Assembly: GCA_017311315.1 (NCBI GenBank)
Contig: CM029640.1
Span: 30,689,092 to 30,753,091, forward strand
Direction of reading: 5' to 3'
Source of the DNA: Dendrocalamus latiflorus
Lineage: Eukaryota > Streptophyta > Magnoliopsida > Poales > Poaceae
Length of the DNA: 64,000 nucleotides
The notes under the pieces were generated by a model. That model saw only the letters and a program-made list of their open reading frames with translations, was not told the origin of the DNA and ran no database searches. Made by a program: the position numbers and the translations under genes. Within the stretch, counting starts at the first letter, position 1; the number at the start of each line of letters is the position of its first letter. Of this stretch, positions 32,312 to 43,781 are shown one piece after another.

Positions 32312-34502
32312 TGTAGGACAGGTATGTCAACAAGGGCGGTGAATGTTGCTTTCAGCTTTCCCCCAAGTTTATCACAATTCTTCACTCCAATAACTATAAG
32401 AAGCTATGAAGATCAAGAAGCCAAAAATATAAAAAAAAATCAGGCTGCTAGAGTGATTTCAAAATGGTGAACAGTAAAAACCAGCACTATTTCAAATCTA
32501 AAAATCCATGAAACCTTTAATCCGTAGATCCAAAGGCTTAAAACTTGAACCAAGACTAGATCATGACCTGAAGAACCTATCCCAACCAAAAATCTTGAAA
32601 GAACTTAAGAGAATCAAGATCTTTTGATTCATGAAGCTGTGTTGCATCAAACCTTAATTAAAATCTAAAATTAAGTTAACTCTCAAACAAAAGCTCAAAT
32701 TACTTGAAATTTGGTATGTACATTCTTTAAGATGTCAGGAATCTTTTCCAATCAATAATCAAGAAAATAGTTGTAAAAGTTTTGACATTTTCCGTTTGAA
32801 TGAAGGTTGCGCCAAAACTAGACAAAAACCAAAAACTAAAGAGTAAATTACACCTTTCACCGGGTAACTTATCACTTATTTCATTTTGTACTAGAGTTAA
32901 CCCATACTTTTACTTTGTACTAGGGTGGACCAACTGAAATTTCAGAGTACAGTAGACAATCAATTACAGTCCCAACCAAGGTAATCAAATTGAAGGAACA
33001 GAGCAATCAAAATTGTGTATATCGACTTGTCGTTATGTAGAGCTGGTTTAAGCCAAACAAGGTTGGGCTGGTGCAAAATAAAATTTTATTTGGTCCACCC
33101 TAGTGCAAAGTCAAAGTATGAGTTAACATTGTTGTAAAGTGAAACAAGCGACAAATTACCTAGTGCAAAGTGTGATTTACTCAATACTAAATATGACTTG
33201 CTCATGGGTGGATGATGGTCAAAATGGCTCTAGATGTATTCTCACATATGATAGTAAGCAAGAACACCAAAGAAATTGAGACAAAAATAGCTGGATCAAG
33301 AATTCACCTGGAAAGACCAAAAAGAGCAAATGCCGGGTTTCTTCATGAACTTATCAACCACGTGCCTAGATGGGTGGAAATTGATTTTTAAAGGTCATCT
33401 CCACCTCTTACACGTTCTTGGTACAACAATATCAAGAAGGGGAGAAAGAAGAGCAAAAAAAATAACCAAATCAAGTGCAATCAATCAACACAAGATGAAT
33501 CCATAGGTGATGAACAAGGATTGACATATTGCTACTTGAGAATAAAGATTTTACAGCCACTCCACCTAGAGAATAAGAGAGCACACTACAACACTCAACA
33601 TTTATCAACCTTAATCCTATAACTCATGAACTCAATGAGAGTATGGTTGGATGGTTAACTAGTAAGTCTCCAACCCAACCCGTTAAACAGATAGGCTAGC
33701 CAGCCGTATCTATTTCTTATTGGATGCTATGCACTTAGCACATATGAGGGAACTTGATAACCCCCACACATGGGTTTTAACTTATACACTACACTTATGC
33801 ACGCTTTCAAAGAGCATAAGTCTGAATCCGCTAAGTTTTTAGTCTTGATCCACTCAGCTTCTTCTTGACATAAATCGTTCTTCTAAGCGCCACGGTTTTG
33901 ATCCAAACTAGTTTATGGTATTCTTGGTTAACTTATTAAAATACCATTTTGACCCGATTTTCATCTTTCATTGTAAGAAATCGTCATGCTTATCATATAG
34001 GTACACCACTGGTTTGTCATGTATCGGCAAGTCTCTCTCGTTCTAGTTCCACTGGACCATGCCTCTCTTGGACCGACCAATCTAAATAGTGTAACCCATC
34101 ATTCGAACTTTCCTTCGATATTTTTTGTCTTCTTTGTCTCATGCTCGAGCTCATCCATCTCACTTGGTATCCTTGATCGTTCTGGATCTCGGTTCCTCCA
34201 TGAGCGTAGCCTTGATCCTCGCCGTTGATCGTGGTTGACTCCTAGCAATCCTGCACATCTAAAAACCAAGAAATTATTTTTGGATATAAGTTATTTATAA
34301 CTTGACCCACGTTAGCTGTAACATACTTCATACAACACATATGCACCTACCTACGTCAAACCAAATCATCACATAACTCAAATTTTTCAAAATCATCCAA
34401 GCTGTCCAAAAAGTGCAAATTTGTAAATTCCAAATTTTCACTCCTCCAAAATAACAATAGTTAATTATAATAAAACTCTAGATCTTCTCACATGGTATTT
34501 CA
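32312..34502 (-). repeat. 5' LTR of the copia element
   Basis: It begins TGTAGGACAGG on the + strand and ends CA at 34502. It contains the MITE at 32841-33182 and a 600-bp segment absent from the other LTR. Confidence 0.8.
32832..33191. mobile_element. MULE-type MITE with about 95-bp TIRs
   Basis: The element spans 32841-33182 (342 bp). The left end GAGTAAATTACACC and the inverted right end GAGTAAATCACACT begin TIRs that stay alignable for about 95 bp, through TTTGTACTAGGGTGGACCAA. The flanks AAAACTAAA and AATACTAAA form a 9-bp duplication with one mismatch. The homologous site in the other LTR (about 25,570-25,590) is empty. Confidence 0.8.
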
Positions 34503-35390
34503 ACTCTCTTGAGCCCAAAAATTTGAGCCGGAGCTCGGCCAGATAGGACCTAAATACGTCGGCTGGCTCAAGGCTTCTCGTTTCCTAGTTGGTGAAACAA
34601 TATATTTATTTTCAATAATTTTACAACTGTAACACTACTATAAACATGTGTATTGCATTCCTTTTTTTTTTTTTTGGTTGTGACGGTGCCCTGCCTTGCA
34701 TGCAACAAGGTGTCTCTCCTGCTTCTTCCTGTCCATCTTGATGGTGAAGTGTCACGGGGATGCATACCATCTGCGTCGCGAATGCGCGTGATCCTTCCTG
34801 GCTTCTTGTCGGACGCGACGACGCGTCCGATCCGTCACGTACGTTGTATAGTATAGATCTAGTGACGGTGCGCACGGTTTAATTGGAAGCACACGTACAA
34901 CTACGGCCCTACAGAATTGGAAGCACTGCCATTTCCATAGAGCGCTAGCTAGAGATCGAACGCTTCAACTTCTTCTGCTCACCCCGACAACGGTGCGTTC
35001 ACGAGATACGAGCGAGCGCCATTTTTGACCAGTAGAGAAATTCTTTCTTTGGTCTCACTTCTACTAAATTTCTCCTTTGATCTCCCCGCGCGGTGACCGA
35101 TCACAGGAAGCACAGGGCACGGCTTATGAGCACACCATCTCCTGCTGGCATGGTCGCGTACTGTGTAATTAAGCGCCTGGCGTGTCACCCGACTGTGCCA
35201 TGTGCCATCGTAGTTGAAACGCTGTGGTCGAAGTAGTCGAGGCACCTCACACAGTCGAGAGCCACACTACGAGAGGGTTAAATGACGAATTTTGCAAAGA
35301 ATAGAAGCCAAAGAGAGAATTTCTTGCCACGAGAGGCCAAAAAGGCCACGCTTCATGAGATACTGCATTAGGCGCGACAAATGTGACACG
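34503..35390. other. Intergenic, no gene recognised
   Basis: Mixed composition with no convincing coding block or repeat. Confidence 0.4.
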
Positions 35391-35860
35391 ACAGGTTTAA
35401 ACTAGAATTTTTTGTACGAATATTCTATTTTTTATTTAAAATAACAGAAATATATCTACAGTAATTTTTTTTTTACAAAAATAGGCTCCAGTCATCTGAC
35501 CGTTGGGTGACTGGAGCCTATCACCCAACGGCCAAGCGACAACAACGTTGTCTGCAAGCCGTTGGGCGACAGGTTCCAGTCGTCCAACGGTCGAGCAACT
35601 GGAATCTGTTGTCCAACCACAAGGCGACAGCTTTTAGAGTCGTCCACCTATAGAGCGACTGTAAACGGGATCCTGTGAATTTTGTAGATTTTGTGAATTT
35701 TGTGGATTATAACTGAAAAATAATCTGTTGGATTTGTAATAAAAGTTTATAATCGTTGTATGTTATTAGAGCATAAAAAAATTGTGAAACTTTTTTTAAA
35801 ATAGATTGAACTTAGAATGGTTGGTAAGTACCATGGTAAGTGACATTAACAGGTTTAAAC
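35391..35860. mobile_element. 446-bp fragment of the PMD-MULE family
   Basis: From 35405 the sequence follows the left end of the MULE at 6166: GAATTTTTTGTACG, AT-rich DNA, GGCTCCAGTC...GACTGGAGCC, GGGCGAC units, then the same AT-rich continuation (GTAATAAAAGTTTAT). It stops at about the position equivalent to 6600. The insert 35403-35848 is bounded by the 12-bp direct repeat ACAGGTTTAAAC (35391-35402, 35849-35860). No opposite TIR is visible. Confidence 0.65.
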
Positions 35861-36779
35861 GATGACTCGGGGGAGGCGTGCGGCCGCCGGCTTCTGCATT
35901 AGCTGAGGTAATTAAGGTCTTGTACTTGTTGCCCGGACAACGTTTTTTTTTTCATTTTGTTAATTCTCCTTCACCTAAGATAACACGATACTAAGGTTAA
36001 AATTATAATACTAAGTAATACACAATTTTAGTATACGTTTACTGCAGTTTTTAATTGTACTTATTTTTGTATTTGTAGGATTTACTTAGCTTTACTTTAT
36101 ATCTAGATTAGTAAATTTTTATTTGTGTATTGTATAGTGTTCACCAAACTTAACTTTTTTTTTTGTCTATGTTAGGATGATCTCGTTTCATTCTTTGTCG
36201 TAGAGGTGACAGGTAGATCATACGAGGAAACCAGGGGATCGAGTGTCCAGAGTGGTTAACGAATAGATCTTTATCAATGTGTAGAAAAGTGACTGAACCT
36301 TTTTGTTTTAAGAACTACCGGGACAACATTGTTTAACCTTTTTGGCTATTGTACATGTACGTGTATAGCACGTGCATTGGTACACGAGGCGAGTACGTAC
36401 TACTAGCTATTGATGGGGTGGCGACATGCATGCAAATGCAGAGCAGTACATTTCAAGGAATCAACCGTTAGCGTCGGTCGATCGGCACGGCATCGACGTA
36501 CGTACGAACCTGCGGCCTAGCTAGCTAGCCTGTTCGCTTGCTAGAGTATGTAGGCTGATCACTCTAGCATCCACTGGTGCCAGCTCCGCCGCTAATCGCC
36601 AGGCCTCGTAGGCTCGTAGGTGTGGATCTGACTCCACCCTGCGCCAAGCTAGCTTGTTCGCTTCCTGCATTCTCTCTTCGATCTATAGAACCATGGCAAC
36701 AACGATAGAGTATAGGAGAAAAAAGCGAGCCGCATGTGACCATGCTTGTGTGCCGCGCTCTCGATCGCTAGACAGACTG
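35861..36779. other. Intergenic, no gene recognised
   Basis: AT-rich, then mixed sequence with many GTAC and TAGCTAGC words; nothing codes convincingly. Confidence 0.4.
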
Positions 36780-38099
36780 CAGCTAGCGGTGGAAATGAAC
36801 CTAGCCGAGCTGACTCGAGCTAGAATCGGTCAAGCTCGCACGACGCTATGACTTGGCTCAGCACGTTTAAGAAATGAGCTAAAAGTCTGACTTGGCTTGG
36901 CTCGTTTCTTGGCTTGAACCAGCTCACAAGCTGCACAATTCAACACAGAAACCACACAATTCAACATAGAGGCCTTGGAGCCGGCCGATTTCTTCCCTCG
37001 CGCACGAGACCCCATGTTTCGTTGGCGATCCATGGCATGGGAGTTAGACGGAGGAGTGGGGGAAGCACAGCGAAGCTGAGGGGGGATAGTATGGGGGAAA
37101 GGGCCAAGGCCTAGGGGGAGGACGGGCCGACGGGGAGTGCACGTGGCCAAGGGAGGACAGGGCGCGGCGGCAAGGTGGGAGGGGCAGGCGGCGTGGTGCT
37201 TGGGGCAGGCTGCGCGGTGGGAGGGGCAAGTGGCGTGGCGGGAGTGGCAGGTGGCACGGTGGAAGGGGATCGACCGAATGTAGATCGGGAATTTGAGAAT
37301 GGGAATTTGGGCGTGGCGGCCGAAGGGTTAGGGTTAATCGAAAGGCTGCAAGTGTCTCCAACCAATCCAACGGCGAGGTCGTTAGGCCTGGTCTGAACAT
37401 CACCGTCGCCATCGACCATCTAAAACCGATCAAACGATGTGGAATGAACGAACGTTCGAAGCGGTCCGAACATCACCAAGGCGATCGGATGGAGGGCGCA
37501 TGTAGTGGAAAAAGAGAGGCGACTGACCTGCTCTGCCATGGAGGATGTTCGAAGGAGGCGGCGGCTCGGTGGAGAGAGAGGCCCTCACGTTGGATGGCGG
37601 CGACGGCGGGAGAGGAGAGAAGGGATGCCCGAAGCCAAAGCCTACACTGTTGGCGCCGGTGGGGGCGTGGGCCGGCTACTTGGCCTTCTTCTTGCCCTTG
37701 CAGGGAGCATCCACGATAGCGTCAGAGGAGGTGACGACGGAAGCATCGGCGTTAGAAAGGGGGTGTTGGGGTTCGTGGAGGCGAGGGTGTTAGGGAGATT
37801 GGGGGTTTTGGTGGCATCGGAGGTCGAGTATAGACAGGCGGAGACGAGGGTGGGGTGGCCAAGTGGAGAGGCATTGGACTGCATCGTGGGCATTGGCATC
37901 GGCGTCAGACATCGGGATGGAAGGGGAGGGGAATATGGGGAATGGCAGATCGAGATTGGGATCGCGATTTCACAGGAGAGATGCGAGACAAGAGACTTAG
38001 GGAGGGAGTTAGTGGGCTGGTTACGAGCTGAGCCAGCTCAGCTCGTAACGAGCTCAAGCCAGCTTGCAAGCCTCGAGCTATTTTTCTACCCCCTAACTG
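36780..38099. mobile_element. Probable hAT-like non-autonomous element
   Basis: The imperfect inverted ends CAGCTAGCGGTGGAAATGA and CAGTTAGGGGTAGAAAAAT (inverted from 38099) are followed on both sides by GAGCTNNCTCG-rich subterminal DNA, as in grass elements related to 58784-60768. The middle is GC-rich with a 24-bp degenerate repeat at about 37160-37260. A 240-codon + frame (37505-38227) crosses the right end and has no known domain. A clean 8-bp duplication is not visible. Confidence 0.4.
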
Positions 38100-38124
38100 C
38101 AGCTGGAGAACCAAGGCAACCTAA

Positions 38125-38713
38125 GGTGTGTGTTGGTTTGGTTGATGAGGGTAGATGGGATGATTTCTTCAAGGATTTGGAAATTGCTTCTGTGTTTGGT
38201 TGGGTGGATGGAACGAAGTTATCTTAGATGAGTTGATCCAACTTTATAGTATAATCCCTCAATATGCTGATGGCTTCCTTCAATAAAAAAAGCTGGATAA
38301 ACTCGTCCTGACTCACTTAATCGTGACAATTAGCGATGATCAGTGATTATTAGTATGTTTTAGTATTAATTAATAACTATTAGTGTAACATTAATATTGA
38401 TAAGTGATAATTATTTGTAATTAGTGTTAATGAGGGTTGATTAGTGTATTATTAAATGCTATTAATGAAAGGTAATGGTGTATAGTTTAGTTAATTAATG
38501 ATGATTAAATTTAATTCATAATTAATATTACAATTTTATTTTTTCTAATCTAATTTGGTCAGCTACCATCTTATCCATACAACCAAACACGTTCTTATAT
38601 CATCCCATCCATCTAACCAAATAAGCTACTTGAATCATCCCATACCATTCTATCTCACCAAATCTTGGATCATCCCATCCCATCCATCGTCATCCACCAA
38701 ACCAAACACACCC
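38125..38713. repeat. Tourist-like MITE
   Basis: The left end GGTGTGTGTTGGTTTGGTTG and the inverted right end GGGTGTGTTTGGTTTGGTGG pair over about 40 bp. The flanks are TAA and TTA. The PIF element at 38717 begins immediately after it. Confidence 0.65.
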
Positions 38714-39534
38714 TTAGGTGGCGTTCCAACCGGCTGTAGCTTCCGGCTGAAGCCGATTGGAATGGAGCGGCTTCAGCTGTGACTATGGATAAGCCGCTTT
38801 GGGCCGAATGGATAAGGATGCACCGATGGCTTCCTCCACATGCTTGCTCTCTACTTCCCCATCCACCCCTCCCTCAAGCTTTCTGCTCACTGCTCGCTCT
38901 CTCACCCCCGTGCTCTTCGTCTACAATCACCGGAGCCATTTACCGCCTCGCCCTAAGGCCCCAGCCATGGGCACCGGGACCACCACTCCATATATGCGAG
39001 AGCCCCCTTCCCCCGTCATCCTCATGTATACCACCTTTGCTCTGCAGTTATCCCCGATTTTGCATCGTCCCCAGCATCCTCATTTTAGGCTTGTCAGCGT
39101 CCATCAAATTCGGTGCCTACAAGGTCAGCCCAGGTTGCTATGGCCTTTCATGACCTATGGTCTTGCATGCTTCCAATCTGTCACCCATGCCTCCTCCTTG
39201 GGTCAAGCACCGAGTGAGCACCAGCTGCAGTACTAAGGTACAGTCGGTGCACTACTAGTGTAATTTTCCCCATTTTGCACTCCCTTCTTTCTTGCATTTG
39301 TTGGGGTTAGTCTAGCTTCTGATTTGTTGAGCTTGCATATTTTCATTCGTATGTGCACGGGCTTTGATTGTGCATTTACTTGTCGCCCTTGCTTCTCCCG
39401 CCTTGGCCATGGGTGCAAATGGAGAAGGGCTCGGCAACCTGGAGTATTGCGGCTACATGCATTTTCTTGGGTATTTGCGTTGAAGAGGTTGCAGCCCACA
39501 ACTATTGTTTTGCATGTTTGAACAAATAGGGGCA

Positions 39535-40375
39535 CATGAACCTTTGCCACAAATTCAAAGGGCAGACCGACTGGGCTTACATGCGCAAGCAATTGAAGAA
39601 CAAGTGAGAGAGCCACAAACGGGGTTATGCCGCATGGAAGACCTTGAAGCAGTGCTACTCGGGCCTTGGCGTCGACCTAGAGATGGGCTCCATCACCGCC
39701 GATGATGCATGGTGGACGCAGGTTGCTGCGGTTAGTATCCTGTGCGAAGTTGTAATATTGCTTCAATTCATTTTGTCCGCACCATGCCTGGCTGATCGAC
39801 TGTGTATTTCACTTATTTTTGCAGGGAAAAGCCAATGTAATGAAGTTCAAAAATGCACCCCTTCCACATGAGGACCTGATGGAGGTTGTCTTCAGTAGAA
39901 TGACCAGCACAAGTGAGTACACAATCATGCCGAGTGTTGACAATGAGGATGACAACACCATCCCCATGGAGACTTGTGGCAGTGCTGGACCGTCCGGCAC
40001 ATCCCGTGGGAAGAGGCCTCACTTGGCACCCACCCCATCTAGTGACACCCCCGTGCAAAGCGCAATGACTGCGATGCCAAGCTAAAGCATCTGGTCAACC
40101 TCTATGAGAAGACACACACCATTGCCACTCAGCTGTCAGATGTGAGCGCCACGTCCCCTATGTGTGACACAGCGAGGGAAGAGTTCATGCGACTAATGCA
40201 TCTAGTTGAGGAGTTTTGTGTCGGTGAAGATAGCGATGAGCACTACTATACCACATAGCTCTTCATGAAGGCAAAATTCCGCAGTAACTTTCTCACCATT
40301 CAAATGAGTGAGGGTTGGCTTTGTTGGCTCAGAAGGACATGGGAGAGGATGAAGGATCATCCTTGAGCATTGTTG
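39535..40375 (+). pseudogene. PIF/Harbinger ORF1 (Myb/SANT-like) pseudogene
   Basis: ORF1 proteins of this superfamily bind DNA and help the transposase enter the nucleus. QLKNK-stop-ESHKRGYAAWKTLK (TGA at 39605-39607 where Trp is usual) is the third Myb-like helix region, followed by SGLGVDLEMGSITADDAWW. A canonical intron at 39731-39824 rejoins in phase at GKANVMKFKNAPLPHEDLME. After a frameshift near 40077 the C-terminus continues (ATQLSDVSATSPMCDTAREE, LTIQMSEGWLCWLRRTWERM). Confidence 0.7.
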
Positions 40376-40873
40376 CCTGTGTTTTCCCTACCATGTCGTA
40401 CTAGCAATTTTTGTTGGGTTTGGTTGTTGGAATTTGCTAGCACTTTGGTTTTGTTTTTCGACTATGGTTCTATTGCATTGTTGTGTGTGTTTCTGTTTTT
40501 CACATGAACTACACATTTCGTTTGGTTCTGTTATTAGTATTTACAAGAACTCCCTGTGTTATGCTGTTGGGTTGGGAATAACTACTTGTCTGCATTGAGG
40601 ATCTAGTGAATTCATAACATTGCATGTTGTTGTTTATTCATCTATCATTTGTGGAGAGTGGTGTTGTGTAAAGGTGGGTACTGAATGACCAACGGTTTGT
40701 TGTTGATCATGTTTTCGTGCAGTAATGAGTAGGACAGGCCATGAGACCGATGAGGGGGTTAGCAATGGAACTGAAACTTCCACTGGCTCCATCGCCTTGC
40801 TGGCCTTTGCCATAATTGACTGCCTAGATGACATCATGAGCTCGGGTCTAGGCCACCCCCAAGAGCTACAACG

Positions 40874-41760
40874 ATGATCAGAATTCAATGGGTTGAGTTG
40901 CAACTGGCTAGTGATCAGCGGTGCTACGACATGTTTAGGATGTGCAGGCGAGTGTTCAATAGGCTGCACGATACTCTAGTGGAAAACTATGGATTACAGT
41001 CCTCGCCAGAAGTTTGCTCAAAAGAAGAACTCACACTGTTCTTGTCAACATGTGGAGCACCACAGTCCAATTGATAGGCTATGAACTGATTCGATCATTT
41101 GTGGGTACGATAGCAGGAAGTTCAATGAGGTGTTAAAGTAGGTGTACATATTAGCAGGTGCCATCATTGCACTAGCTGATCCTACTTTTTAAAGTGTGCA
41201 TCTAAGGCTACTTCAGCAAAGATTCAATCTGCACTTTGTGAACTGCATAGGGGCAATTGATGGGACACATGTCCAAGTCATAGTTCCAAATGCCGAGCAC
41301 ACTCGACAGTTCCACAGGAATGGGTGCACTAGTCAAAATGTGCTCATGGTTTGTGACTTCGATGTGAGGTTCATTTTTGTGTGCGTGGGATGGTTTGGAT
41401 CAGTGCACTACAAGTGTGTACTGCAGGAGACAATGGTAAAATACGAAGACCAGTTCTCGCATCCACCAAAAGATAATACATTTGCACATGATTCAATTTG
41501 ATCATGCATTGTTGTGCGTACAACTAACCAATATTTACGTTTAACACACGGTAATGTTGTAGGCAAGTATTACCTCATGGACTCTGAGTATCCAAATAGG
41601 TTGGGGTACCTAGCTCTGTATCGCAACCAGAGGTATCACATTTCGAAGTTGAAAAATAGTACTTAGCCATTCAGGACGCAGGAGATGTTTAACTTCCATC
41701 ACTCATCCTTGCGGAACATTGTCGAGTGTGCATTTGCATGTACAAGATGAAATAGCATAT
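40874..41760 (+). pseudogene. PIF/Harbinger transposase pseudogene
   Basis: DDE_Tnp_4-type transposase. The N-terminal helix region reads MFRMCRRVFNRLHDTLVENY (about 40,930). The catalytic region reads FVNCIGAIDGTHVQVIVPNA (first Asp), SQNVLMVCDFDVRF and GSVHYKCVLQ (second Asp is usual at GSVHD; here Tyr). The last block is MDSEYPNRLGYLALYRNQRYH, then a stop and SSLRNIVECAFA with the terminal Glu. Stops at about 41073 and 41663 and a frame change between blocks show decay. Confidence 0.85.
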
Positions 41761-42351
41761 ACTCGATAGCATTTCTAGCTACCACCCATGCACACAGAAG
41801 GCAATAATTGTTGCAATGATGGCATTGCATAACTTTATTTTGGCAACACAGTGGCCATTCAGCTATGGGCGGGGGCATTGTACCACTTGTTCCACAAGGC
41901 ACGGAGTCAGTATTGATGGACATGGCATGTGATTGGATAGCAGCGTCATTGTGGCAACGGCGTAAGTTCTACAGCGGCAATGGAAAAATACTTGTGTATA
42001 TAAGATGTAGGTGTCCTCGTGGCACATGTGATATTTGCAATGAACTTGTAGTCATCTGTCAATACATGGGAACGAATGCATGTAGCCTATCAGGATGTGT
42101 CACAAGCAATGCTAAAAAATCAGCTCAGCCAAAATCCATTAATCCATAAGCCGAATTGAACACCTCAATTTAACCCTCAGCTTTTTTCAGCTGCTATAGT
42201 AACGTTTCAGCAAAAAGCCAATAGCTAGAAGCCACAACTCGAAGCTGAATTGAACAGGGCCTTATACAACTCTTGCACAAAGATGATCTGGTAATCCCAA
42301 GCCATGTCATGTCATCCATCCATATGTGTGTGTGTAGAGAGAGAGAAATCA

Positions 42352-43048
42352 TTCCATACTCCTAGGAGCACGTACACCGAGTTCTCATATAACGCTTTAA
42401 TAGTGTTGTTATATCTCTTTTATCTATTTGAGTATACCTTAATAATAATTATAAGATACTAAAAATGAGTTCCATGAAAAATTTCATAAAAATCCACTTT
42501 TTATAGTATGATTTGTGTATATATTCCTCTTATGTATGGAAAAAGGGTATATAGCAAAACTTAAAGGGTTATGATGAAAATTTTTCCAACCAAATCGCAT
42601 TGAAGTATCTTAGAATTTGGATTTAAGTATACTGAAAGTGATAAAGGGGTATAAAAATATTCATTTAAATGATATATTGGAAGTGGGAGTATGTACTCCC
42701 GGGAGTACGGAAAAGGCTTCCACTTCCAATATACCACTTAGGCGAATATTTTATACCTCTTTATTATTTTTAGTATACTTAAATACTAATTCTAAGATAC
42801 TCCAATGTAACTTGATTGAAATTTTTTTATTGAAACACTTTATTTTTTATATATACCTTTTTCATACATATAGAAGTATATATATAAATTATGCTGTAAA
42901 AGTGGATTTTGATGAATTTTTTCATGAAACTCACTTTGAAGTATCTTATAATCATTATTAAATTATACTTAAGAAAGATAAAGAGGTATAATAACACCAT
43001 TACAATGGTATATGAGACGTGGGAGTATGTACTCTAAGGAGTACGGAA
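42352..43048. repeat. Two MITE copies in inverted orientation (large palindrome)
   Basis: Copy 1 (42352-42714) has TIRs TTCCATACTCCTAGGAGCAC and TTCCGTACTCCCGGGAGTAC. Copy 2 (about 42718-43048) is the same family in opposite orientation and ends GTACTCTAAGGAGTACGGAA. The pair forms an imperfect palindrome of about 700 bp. A third copy starts at the right edge of the window (63925-64000). Confidence 0.8.
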
Positions 43049-43055
43049 CCATTTT

Positions 43056-43057
<2 letters not shown>

Positions 43058-43102
<45 letters not shown>
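43058..43102. repeat. (TA)n microsatellite
   Basis: About 22 uninterrupted TA units next to the palindrome. Confidence 0.95.
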
Positions 43103-43104
<2 letters not shown>

Positions 43105-43146
43105 CTTTTAATTTGGAGTATTGTATTATGCTACTGGTAGTCTATA

Positions 43147-43364
43147 ACCCCATTCTTTTAGGCTTTTGGCTTATGGTTTCTCTCGAACAAACAAATAGGA
43201 CAGTTTCCCTACCACCGTTTCGAAGCAGCTTATTGAGATAGCCTTTTTGAACTGGATTATTAGCTTATCGATATTCAGTTCGTTCATATGAGCACTTGCG
43301 CTAGTGCTAAAAACCATTAGCCATAGCTATAAGCCACAGTAAAAAAGAATGTTGCATGCTCAAG
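43147..43364. repeat. Possible Tourist-like MITE
   Basis: CATTCTTTTAGGCTTTTGGC at the left pairs loosely with inverted CATTCTTTTTTACTGTGGC at the right; 'GCTTATGG'-type words lie subterminally. Confidence 0.4.
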
Positions 43365-43781
43365 AGGAGCCTGTAGGGGATGCAAACAAGCGTTCAAGCT
43401 TTAGCTAGAATGTACTTTTTAAAAAATGAACTAACAGAAGAGCTGCCCATTATATTGATAAAGTAAGAGGGAAGAAAAGAAAAAGGTATAGAACACTTAT
43501 CCTGCCGAGGAAACTCCGTAGGCTAGTGAGGAAGACTCCTGAAAATGATGAATTCTAATGGAATCCGGTCTTTCCATGAGCAGGCCAGTCGACAGAGGAA
43601 CTCCCCCAGGCGACGACGAAAATGGTGAATGGAGAGGAGGTAGCAGGCTCTCTGTCCAGCGACAAGGGAGACTTCCAAGCAGGGATAGCAATAGGCTCTG
43701 GCTCCATTAGCAAGCAGACTCCTAGGCGATGGTGAATGATAACGAATCCAGAGAGGAAGAAGGACAATGAAGGCTAAATGG
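43365..43781. other. Sequence left of the CACTA element, no gene recognised
   Basis: Short frames only; nothing recognisable. Confidence 0.4.

Larger units (their letters stand above)
25056..34502 (-). mobile_element. Old Ty1/copia retrotransposon (Sirevirus-like)
   Basis: Two related LTRs lie at 25056-26313 and 32312-34502. The primer site is next to the right LTR, so the element reads on the minus strand. The flanks ACTCA (25051-25055) and ACTCT (34503-34507) look like a decayed 5-bp duplication. Internal domains in minus-strand order are gag with zinc knuckle, GAG-pre-integrase, integrase C-terminus, RT and RNase H, all full of stops. LTR divergence, many lesions and a later MITE insertion mark it as old. 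Assignment to Sireviruses rests on the gag and zinc-knuckle style and the LTR size, and is tentative. Confidence 0.85.
38714..42264 (+). mobile_element. PIF/Harbinger element with both genes, decayed
   Basis: TTA duplications at 38714-38716 and 42262-42264 flank 38717-42261 (3,545 bp). The imperfect TIRs are GGTGGCGTTCCAACCGGCTG and (inverted) GGCCCTGTTCAATTCAGCTT. It has the two genes expected of an autonomous element, an ORF1 Myb/SANT-like protein and a DDE transposase, both on the + strand and both broken. Confidence 0.8.

Noticed and set aside
37505..38227. 240-codon frame, possible gene
   Set aside because: Low-complexity Gly/Arg-rich translation that crosses the right end of the hAT-like element; no domain and no promoter signal.
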